This document shows positions 53,919 to 64,000 of a stretch of 64,000 nucleotides of DNA, piece after piece; within the stretch, counting starts at the first letter, position 1; the number at the start of each line of letters is the position of its first letter. The stretch comes from Chloroflexota bacterium (lineage in GTDB: Bacteria > Chloroflexota > Anaerolineae > UBA2200): NCBI GenBank assembly GCA_014360755.1, contig JACIWX010000002.1:1-64000 (forward strand). Direction: 5' to 3'. The notes under the pieces are model-generated. The model saw only the letters and a list, made by a program, of their open reading frames with translations, made no database searches and was not told the origin of the DNA. A program made the translations under genes and the position numbers.

Positions 53919-56900
53919 TGGCAAGACGATGACATGTGTTAGAGACGTAGCGTGCTATGGTAGACGTAGCGTGCTACGTCTCTACAAGAGAGTGTTGAAA
54001 AAGCCCTTCCAATGTCATGCTGAACGAAGTGAAGCATCTCGCAGTACTTGGAAAAACAGGTTAAAGTTACGCGAGACCCCTTCGTTGTACTCAGGGCAGG
54101 CTCTTCGCTTCGCTCAGGGTGACAAGATTTTCAACACTCTCTACAATCAAATGGGGTGTTTATGAACGGCGGACCGTTGCGGATAACTGATACGACTTTG
54201 CGCGATGCCCATCAATCGCTGTTAGCCACACGCCTGCGCCTCAAAGATATGCTACCTGTTCTGGAGCTGATAGACGCTGTGGGCTATCATTCTGTGGAGA
54301 TGTGGGGCGGAGCGACTTTTGATGCGGCCATGCGCTTTCTGGGTGAAGACCCCTGGGAAAGGGCACGGACGATCAGAGCGCATTTGTCCCATACGCCGTG
54401 TCAGATGTTACTCCGTGGGCAAAACCTCGTGGGCTATCGCCATTATCCGGATGACATCGTCGAACGCTTTATCGCGCGTGCCAAAGCCAATGGCATTGAT
54501 GTCTTTCGTATTTTCGATGCCTTGAATGATGTGCGTAACATGGCTTGGGCGATGACCGTTGCCAAGCGCGTTGGCAGTCACGTGCAGGCAAGCATTTGCT
54601 ACACCACCAGCCCAGTGCACACATTGGACAAGTTTGTTGCGCTAGCCGTCGAGTTGGAAAACATGGGTGCTGATTCCATCTGTATCAAGGACATGGCTGG
54701 CTTAATCACCCCTTATGCGGCTTTTGAGTTGATCCGTCATCTGAAAGCCAGGCTTCATGTCCCCGTGCAGTTGCATACGCATTACACCAGCGGTATGGGG
54801 ACCAGTGTCTACTTGAAGGCAGCTGAAGTCGGAGTGGATGTAGTGGATACTGCTATTTCCTCGCTGGCTTTGAGCACCTCTCAACCGCCGACCGAGGTGC
54901 TGGTCAGCATGCTGCAGGGAAGCCCACGCGATACAGGCCTTGATCTGGAACTTTTGGCCCAAATTGCGCGGTACTTTGCTGATACGCGCGCCAAATACCA
55001 TAAATTCGAAGGAGGAGTCGCCGGGATTGATGTGCGTGTGCTGCAGTACCAGATTCCCGGGGGGATGATTTCCAATCTGGTTTCACAATTGCGCGAGCAA
55101 AATGCCCTTGACCGTTACGAGGAGGTCCTCGCTGAGGTGCCGCGTGTGCGCGCTGAACTGGGTTATCCACCACTGGTGACGCCGACCAGCCAGATTGTTG
55201 GCACGCAGGCTACGCTGAATGTGCTGCTTGGCGAACGCTACAAGATTGTGCCCGAAGAGGTAAAAGCCTATGTGAAGGGATTCTACGGCCGTCCACCAGC
55301 ACCCATTGATGAGGAAGTGAAAAAGCGCATTCTGGGCGATGAGCAGCCGATTGCATGCCGGCCAGCTGACCTCCTAGAGCCGGGCTACGAAAAGGCGGCA
55401 CAGGAAATCGGGGATTTGGCACAGAGCGAAGAGGATGTGCTTTCTTATGCGCTCTTTCCGCATATTGCACGGACATTTCTGGAACGTCGTGCCCGTGGTG
55501 AGAGCGAAGAAGAGAGGGTAGCAGCGATTGCGGCAGCGATTCTAGCGCAACGGGAGAAGAAAGCGGCGGTGGCAGTTCCTTCTTCACCGCCTGTGTCCTT
55601 ATGGAAGATGGCTGGGCGTATAGGGCGTCGTTGGAGGTTCTGATGAGACTCATTGGGGGTAAGGAGAATGCGTTTTGTGCTCACCATTGACGGAGTAGAT
55701 TATCCCATTGAGGTGAGCAAAGATGCTCTAGTGGTCAATGGCCGGACCTTCCATGTGCAGACAAATGAACATAAGGTAATCGTGGATGGCGTGGAGTACC
55801 AAGTGGAGCTAGGGGATGGAGTAGTATGGGTCAATGGCTTTCCCTACGCCTTTTCGATTGGGGACGACAATGAGGAGATTGCCCAAGCCGTGCGTCTGGC
55901 AGTACAGGATGCAGATCCTTTGCCAGCCTCGCCGCCAGTGGTGCAAGGCAACCACGCCCTAACCGCTATCATGCCTGGTCGAGTGCTGCAAGTCCTAGTG
56001 AAAGAGGGAGATCGAGTCCGGGTTGGGGATGTGCTTTGCGTCCTCGAAGCGATGAAAATGGAAAATGAGTTGCATGCCCATGCAGCAGGCACGGTGCAAC
56101 GCGTGCTGGTGAAGCCAGGGCAGAGCGTAGAAGCAGGGGAGGCGTTAATTCTCTTTGAGGAGGTAGCGTGCGGCTCGAACGAGGCCTAATACAGGTCTAT
56201 ACAGGGGATGGCAAGGGTAAGACCACCGCGGCATTGGGATTGGCATTGCGCGCAGCAGGCCATGGATTGCGCGTCTATATCGTGCAATTCATGAAAGGTT
56301 GGCCGCATTATGGTGAGCTGTCAGCTCTAGCGGCGCAGCCCAATATCACTTTGGTGCAATTCGGCCGTCCGAATTTTGTCAATCGCAAACATCCAGATCC
56401 TCAGGATATCCGCTTGGCACAGGAAGCTTATCAACATAGCCTTGACCTTCTTGCCAATGGTCAGTATGATGTAGTTATCCTGGATGAGATCAATGTCGCA
56501 TTGGATTACGGCTTGATCTCGTTGGAGCAGGTGCTTGCGCTGTTCGATGCCAAGCCGCCCCATGTGGAACTAGTGCTGACGGGGCGCAATGCACACCCGC
56601 AGGTGATAGACTGCGCCGATTTGGTGACGGAGATGCGCGAAATCAAACACCCTTACCGTTCGGGAATTGATGGCAGGAAAGGGATTGAATACTGAGGGAG
56701 AGTAAAGCGTAAAACGTAAAGCGTAAGCCGTAAAAAGGGGGCTTAATGTCTACAACAGAACCGATAGAACAATTGAAGCGGGATATTGATGCGATAGGGC
56801 GCGCGGTCAATGCACTGCATGCCAAGGTGCGTTTGGGGGATTTGCGCGATGCAGTGGAGGATCTGCACACCGATATCGCCAATTTGCCGAACAAGGTAAG

Positions 56901-59900
56901 GGATTTGCGGACGCGGGGTTATCCTTTCGAGAAGGGTTTGGAGGAACGGGCGTCTGATTTCGCTCAACAATGGGCTTCCCTACGGCCTATGGTGCTTGCT
57001 CAAATTGAGCAGCAAGCCATGGCCCTGGAGTTTGGCCTGCGGCCCATTGAGGACCAGTTCAGACGCTTGGTAGCGCTATCCGCTGTTCCCCAGGAAGCGC
57101 AATTTCAGATAACGCAGATAAAGGCTGCCCTTAGCTCTCTGGAGAGCAAGGTCTCTGCCACTCAAAACCAAATCCGCGGGATGTATGATGCCTTAGAACG
57201 GCAGGTCAGAGAGTTTCATACGCATTTGCAAAGAGTGGATTGGATGCTCAAGCAATTAGCAGAGGCAACTTTCCCCTTGCTGCCGACTGAGGCGGGGATT
57301 ATGGCTGTCAAAGCCACTTGGGTCAAGGGGGAAAAAGAGGACAAGTCTGATCCACAAGGCATTCTCTATCTCACTGACCAGCGCCTGCTTTTTGAGCAGA
57401 AGCAGGAGATCGCGACCAAGAAAATGCTGTTTATCACCAGAGAAAAGGAAAAAGTCCAGAAACTGTTGCTGGAGGTACCACTTGATCTGATAGAGACTGT
57501 GAAGGCTAGCAAGCGGGGGTTTTTGGGCCATGAGGACCACATAGAGTTCACTTTTGCCCCTGATGCGCCGACGATGACAGCCCATTTCCACATTGATGGG
57601 CAGGACTGCAATGCCTGGCAGGGCTTGGTTGGCCGGGCGAAAGCGAAGGAGTTTGATCAGGATCGGGCTGTTGCGCTAGACCAGGCAGTGGTTGAGAAAG
57701 TCAGGTCTGCGCCTACTGTCTGCCCATATTGTGGTGGTGCGATCACAACACAAGTGCTTCGTGGCATGGATAGCATCCGCTGCGAGTATTGTGGCAAGGT
57801 GATACGATGGTAATGGGTGACGAGTGATCTGCGTCACTCGTCCCTTATATGGATAGTCTGGAGGGTGTCCATGCACGATCAAGAGACTATGGTGTCCATT
57901 GCTAAGGCTAAGGAGGAATGGGAGCGCACGACATTACACGACACACTTGCAAAGTGGCCTGAGCGCTACGAGCAATTCATTACCACATCTGGCGCACCTG
58001 TGGAAAGGCTCTACACGCCGCTCGATATCGCGGACCTAGATTATGAGCGGGATTTGGGTTTCCCCGGTCAATACCCCTTCACTCGTGGTATCCACCCTAC
58101 TATGTACCGAGGCCGGCTGTGGACGATGCGCATGTTCGCCGGATTTGGCAGCGCAGAGGAGACGAACGCGCGGTACAAGTACCTATTGGCGCATGGAGAA
58201 ACGGGCCTCTCGGTAGCCTTTGATTTCCCCACATTGTATGGATATGACACTGATCACCCGCTGGCAGAGGGGGAATTCGGCAAGTGTGGCGTGGCTGTCT
58301 CGTCTCTGGCAGACATGGAGATCTTGTTCGATGGCATACCGGTTGATGAGATCACCACTTCGATGACCATTAACGGACCGGCAGCGGTCATCTGGGCCAT
58401 GTATATCGCTGCAGCGGAAAAGCGCGGCATTCCCATGGCAAAGCTGGGTGGCACCATTCAGAATGACATCCTCAAAGAATACATCGCTCAGAAATCATGG
58501 CTATTCCCTCCTGAACCATCCATGCGCCTGATTGTGGATACGTTTGAGTTTGGCAGCAAATACCTGCCCAAGTGGAACACTATCTCCATCAGCGGCTATC
58601 ACATCCGCGAAGCTGGCGCTACCGCAGCACAGGAACTGGCTTTTACTCTAGCGGATGGCATGACCTATGTGCAAGCCGCCATTGACCGTGGGTTGGATGT
58701 GGACAGCTTTGCCCCACGCCTTTCGTTTTTCTTCAATGCGCATAATGACTTTTTTGAGGAGATTGCCAAATTCCGTGCCGCACGGCGCATCTGGGCGCAT
58801 GTCATGAAGGAGCGTTTCAAAGCCAAGGATCCCCGTTCCTGGTGGCTGCGCTTCCACACGCAGACTGCTGGCTGCTCCCTTACTGCGCAACAACCTGAAA
58901 ACAATATCGTGCGCACAACGATCCAGGCACTTGCGGCTGTTTTGGGCGGGACGCAGAGCCTGCATACTAATTCGATGGACGAAGCGTTGGCTTTGCCATC
59001 GGAATTGGCTGTGCGCATCGCCCTGCGCACGCAACAGATCATTGCCCATGAAAGTGGCGTGGCGAATTCGGTGGATCCGTTGGCTGGCAGTTACTTGGTG
59101 GAATCCTGGACAAACCGGCTGGAAAAAGAAGCCTATGAGTATTTTGACAAGATTGAAGCACTCGGTGGGGTAATCCCAGCGATTGAGAAAGGCTTTTTCC
59201 AGCGCGAGATTGCCGCCAGTGCCTATCGCTACCAGCGCGAGATCGAGGAACGCAAACGCATTGTAGTAGGCGTCAATGAGTATCAAATGGACGTGCCTCT
59301 GACTATTCCCTTGCTCAAGTTGGACCCGGAGGGGGAACGTCGTCAGAGGGAACGCCTGGCTAGGGTGCGTCGAGAACGGGACAACCGGCTGCTACAACAG
59401 CGTTTGGCTGCTCTGCGCCGTGCAGCAAAGGGTACAGAAAATCTGATGCCGTATATCTTGGATGCCGTTCGCGCCTATGGCACATTGGGAGAGATTTGCG
59501 ACGTGCTGCGTGAGGTCTTTGGGGAATACCGCGAGCCGGTGATCATTTAGTTTTCGGCGCAGCAGAGGGTGCGGCATATTCGAGATCGGAGGATTCATGG
59601 TGAGGGAGAGGAAGATCCGCGTGCTGATCGCGAAACCAGGATTGGATGGGCATGACCGGGGCGCTAAAGTGGTCGCCAGAGCTTTGCGCGACGCAGGTAT
59701 GGAGGTGATTTATACCGGCTTGCGCCAGACGCCCGAAATGATTGCGCAGGCAGCGCTCCAAGAAGATGTGGATGTGGTGGGTTTGAGCATCCTGTCCGGG
59801 GCGCACATGACCCTGGTCCCTCGCGTGATGGACTTGCTCAAACAAATGGGCCTCGAACATGTAGCCGTGTTTGTCGGTGGTATTATCCCCGATGAAGATG

Positions 59901-62900
59901 TACCAGCCCTGCGCTGTCTTGGGGTTAAAGGCATCTATGGGCCAGGCACCGCGCTCAGCGACATTGTGCAAGCAATTCGGCAGGAGGTGGAGGGTCGTGA
60001 ATAGGCGCTCCTGGGCTACCCTTTGTATCCTGTGCCTGTTATGCTCTGTCAGACCGCCCGAGTAGGCATGGACATATCGCGCATGGATGACCTTGTAGCA
60101 CAAGCACTCGCCGGAGACAGACGGGCGATCGCGAGGCTGATCAGCACGGTGGAGCAGGGAGGTGCGGAGGCACGGCAAGTCCTTTCGCGCATTTATCCCC
60201 ATACGGGGCGGGCGCACATTGTGGGGATAACGGGTGCGCCAGGCACGGGCAAAAGCACGCTGGTTGCCGAGCTCGCCAAAGCCTATCGCAAGCAAAACCT
60301 CTCTGTGGGCATTGTGGCAGTAGACCCTACGAGCCCTTTTTCAGGTGGCGCGATCTTGGGTGACCGCATCCGCATGCGGGATTTGGCTACTGACCCCAAT
60401 ATTTTTATCCGCAGTATGGCTACACGGGGCAGCTTGGGCGGCTTGGCACGCGCCACAGCCGATGCTGCACATGTCCTGGATGCGGCTGGCTATGCGGTCA
60501 TTTTGGTGGAAACGGTAGGCGCCGGGCAGAGCGAGGTGGACATTGCCCGCATGGCTCATACAACCCTGGTCATACAGATGCCGGCCTCTGGCGACGAAAT
60601 TCAGGCTATCAAGGCCGGTATCCTCGAGATCGCTGACATTATTGTCGTCAACAAGGCGGACTTGCCTGGAGCAGATCAGGCCGTGGCAGCACTGGAGGCC
60701 ATGCTCGACCTAAACTCCGGACATACGGAATGGCATCATGGACGGCTATTCCAAATAGAAGGCGTGCTCGCCGGCGGAGATCAGGTGAAGCATTCCTGGC
60801 GGCCGCCCGTATTGAAAACCTGTGCACTGCGGGGCGAGGGCATTGAGGAATTGGTGCAAGCCATTGCCGCCCATCTCCAGTATCAGCGTGAGAGTGGATT
60901 GCACCAACAGCGCGAGCACGATCGTGCTGCGGAACAGCTACAGCGGATATTGCGTTACACTCTGCTGGAGCAATTGTTGGAGCGGATCCCGAAGCACGCT
61001 CTGCAAGAAACGGTAGAACACATTGTTGCACGGGAGCAAGATCCTTACTCTGCGGCAGAAGCGCTTATTGCGCAAGCCCGCCTATTGAGTTAGATAGAAT
61101 ACCCCCTAGCCGATGTTCACCAAGGTATTGGCGCGGGGTCATGTGATGAGGATATATGCGGATACTGTTGATACGACATGCTGAATCGGAAGGAAACGCT
61201 GCGCAACGCATTCAGGGCTGGAACGATGAGCCATTGACCGATAGGGGACGAGAACAGGCTAAAGCTCTTGCCAAGCGTTTGCAAAATGGCTATGGCATTT
61301 GCGCCGTTTATGCCAGCAGCCTATCGCGGGCTCGCCAGACGGCGGAAATCATCGCGGGATCACTGGGCCTCACGCCTGTCTTGGATGATCGCCTCAGAGA
61401 GTACGATTGCGGCGTTGTCACGGGGTTAACTTGGGAGGAGGTGCAAGCCCAGTATCCGGATATAGCCAGGAGATGGGCAGAGGATTCCTGGCGCGTGCCC
61501 ATTCCGGGTGAAGAGGGGATTGAACTTTTTCAACAACGCGTGGTCTCTGCGATGGATGATGTCATCGCTCGACATAAAGAAGAAGATGCCGTAGCGGTTG
61601 TCGCGCATGGGGGCACATGGAGTGCGTACCTGGCTTATCTCGTGGGACTGGACTACCGCCAGCGTCAACCCTGGGTATTTGACAATGCTTCGTTAAGTAT
61701 TATCATTTTGGGTGGCATTCGCCCGCGCATTGCTTTGCTCAATGATACGTGCCATCTGAATGCGGATGGTGAAAAATGATGAGTGATGAGTGATAAGTGA
61801 GGAGTGGTGAGTGAGGAGTGGAGAAAAGTGACGCACACGATCTATGGGGAACTAGCTCTCATTAGTGGTACGGCGAATGAACCATTGGCGCGCGAGATTA
61901 GTGAATACCTGAATACGCCTCTGGTAGGCAGGGATGTTATTGATTATCCGAACGAAAACATCTTTATCCGTCTTCATCGCAGCATCCGTTCGCAGGATGT
62001 GTTCATTATTCAGCCTACCTCTTCGCCAGTAAACCGCAATATTATGGAATTATTGATCATGATTGACACGGTCAAGCGCGCATCCGCCGGTCGGATCACA
62101 GCAGTCATCCCGTATTACGCATATGGCCGCACAGACAAAAAGGACCAGCCCCGTGTACCGATCACGGCTCGGCTCATTGCGGATATGATTGGTGTGGCAG
62201 GAGCCGATCGGGTGTTGCTGATAGATTTGCATGCGCAGCAAATCCAAGGCTTCTTTAGCATTTTTGTGGACGAGATCACCGCTTTCCCCATCTTGACTCA
62301 GTATTGGATACGCAAGGGATTGCAAAATGCGGTGGTTGTGGCGCCGGATGTGGGGGCAGCCAAGCGCGCACGCAATTTTGCAGAGGCGCTGAACGCCCCG
62401 TTAGCCATTATCGAGAAACGCCGCCCGGACAACCGCCCTGCTAGCCAGGCGCTGAATGTCATTGGCCATGTGCGTGGTAAAAATGCTATTATATTCGATG
62501 ATGAAGTGGATACTGCCAGTACTTTGATGGAAGCGGTACATGTGCTGGAAAGGCGCGGCGTCCTAGGCATCTGGGCTTGTGTTACCCATGCGGTGCTCTC
62601 TCCACCTGCTGTAGAGCGTATCCGGGACAGCAGCATCCGCGAATTGGTTGTGACCAACACGATTGCTTTGCCGCCTGAGAAAAGGCTTGACAAGATCACT
62701 ATTCTTTCTGTGGCTCCGCTGCTGGCAGACGTAATCGACAGCATCCACCGCGGGCAATCGGTTGGTCAAGCGATTGACAAGTACGAAAAGTCTTGCGGTG
62801 TATACCGGGGCGTGGCATGAAAATTCTCCCGCAGGTTAGTCCTAGGTCCTGTGGGAGAATACCCATCCTTGAATCCCCTATAGCCCCCATGGGCATGGCT

Positions 62901-64000
62901 TTGGGGGCTTTCTTTTCACCTTTCCCCAACCTGTGGTATAATCTTGGCATCAAGAACGATGTAGAGGACGATTCCCTTCATGCTGAAAGGTTTGTTCGGT
63001 AAAATCGTGGGCGATGCCAATGCCAAGGAACTGAAACGGCTTCAGCCCATTGTCGACCAGATAAACGCACTGGAACCAGAGTACGAGCGGCTTTCTAATC
63101 AGGAGCTGCGTGCCTGCACCGAGGCTTTCAAACAGGAGGTTGAGGCTGCGGTTCACGAATTAAGGGTTCAGGTTGCTGAACTTCAGCAACAGGTCGCTGC
63201 AGAGCCTGACCCAGATCAGCGGCGTGACCTCGAGATTCGCTTGCAGGCTTTGACCAAGCGTCTGAGGGCAGCCGAGGAAGAGGTACTGAACGCACTGTTG
63301 CCAAGGGCTTTTGCAGTCGTGCGTGAGGCAGCCAAACGGACCCTGGGTGAACGGCACTTTGATGTGCAGCTCATGGGTGGCATTGTCCTGCACCAGGGCA
63401 AGATCGCCGAGATGAAAACAGGCGAGGGCAAAACCCTCGTTGCCACTTTGCCACTCTATTTAAACGCTTTGCTTGGACGCGGCGCCCATCTGGTTACCCC
63501 GAATGACTACCTGTCCAAATTTGGCGTACAGTGGATGGGCCCTATCTATCACCTGCTAGGCTTGACCGTGGGCGTGATTCAAACCGCTGCGGAAAATCCC
63601 GCCTTGGGTTCCTTTGTCTATGACCCCGATTATCCCGCTACGGATGACCGCTACCAAAATCTGCGCCCTGTGCCCCGGCGCGAGGCTTATCTTGCTGATA
63701 TTACCTACGGCACCAACAATGAGTTCGGGTTTGATTACCTGCGCGATAACATGGTCTGGGACCTGTCGCAATGTGTGCAACGCGAGCTGCATTATGCAAT
63801 TGTAGACGAAGTAGACAACATCCTCATTGATGAAGCCAGAACTCCTTTGATTATTTCAGGCCCGGCGGAGGAGTCAACGGACAATTATGTCCGCTTTGCC
63901 AGGCTGGTGAAGCAACTTCGGCCTGGGATTGATTACACCGTAGATGAAAAACTGCGCATCGTAACACTCACCGAAGAAGGCACAGCAAGGGTAGAGCGTG

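Overview
The window looks like chromosomal DNA of a free-living bacterium, most likely an uncultured member of the Chloroflexota (Anaerolineae-like). This placement is inferred from gene content and style, not from a marker tree. Clues are the large secreted protein with dockerin, cohesin and a YLPLVLK tail, LysM/cohesin surface proteins with Thr/Pro linkers, Agl23-type membrane proteins with NHL repeats, DUF3786 and CD1871A-type small proteins, ThyX, and a full propionate/methylmalonyl-CoA block. Coding density is high, most genes have strong Shine-Dalgarno sites, and many promoters match TTGACA/TTGCCA-17-TATAAT/TATACT.

Layout. 1-3.3 kb: the tail of one NHL-repeat protein and a complete glycosyltransferase-like membrane protein fused to a six-repeat NHL domain, sharing an identical 125-bp 3' end. 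3.5-4.8 kb: an MFS transporter. 5.2-11.3 kb: a minus-strand operon of a sulfite-oxidase-like molybdoenzyme, a P2-type cation ATPase, two TrkA/RCK proteins and a zinc-ribbon protein. 11.8-17.4 kb: a lipoprotein, DegV, an S58 peptidase, a repeat-built membrane protein, a 48-residue CXXC protein, a NapH-like Fe-S membrane protein and DUF3786. 17.6-23.9 kb: a 1695-residue secreted protein (duplicated module, dockerin, cohesin) and a cohesin-LysM3 protein, perhaps a small cell-surface docking pair. 24.5-27.7 kb: mobB, a DUF1540-like protein, tRNA-His, hisS, rnc. 27.6-34 kb: a liv branched-chain amino-acid ABC operon with alanine racemase embedded. 34.2-36 kb: a FAH-family enzyme and KDPG-type aldolase. 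36.4-41.8 kb: urocanate hydratase, a P3A-type ATPase, rplS and rnhB. 41.8-42.3 kb: a decayed hicBA toxin-antitoxin pair. 42.5-47.5 kb: yjbQ, the TIGR03960/TIGR03936 radical-SAM pair, a HIT protein and an MFS protein. 47.5-61.1 kb: thiolase, acyl-CoA dehydrogenase, thyX with dCMP deaminase, a TPR protein, then transcarboxylase-like 12S, 5S and 1.3S subunits, a cobalamin adenosyltransferase, split methylmalonyl-CoA mutase and MeaB. 61.2-64 kb: a phosphatase, prs and the start of secA.

How the genes work together. The 47-61 kb block could interconvert propionyl-CoA and succinyl-CoA: carboxyl transfer, mutase, AdoCbl supply (adenosyltransferase) and mutase protection (MeaB), next to thiolase and acyl-CoA dehydrogenase for acyl-CoA breakdown. 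No epimerase or biotin carboxylase is in the window. The liv operon, urocanase, FAH and aldolase genes point to amino-acid and sugar-acid use.

Intergenic space is rich in small repeats: four copies of a 154-203 bp MITE-like element with GAGAGTGTTGAAAA ends and short target duplications, two tandem arrays of a second hairpin family, and several sets of heptamer repeats (ACGTAAA-like and TGATGAG-like), one of which crosses a stop codon and supplies the ribosome-binding region of prs.
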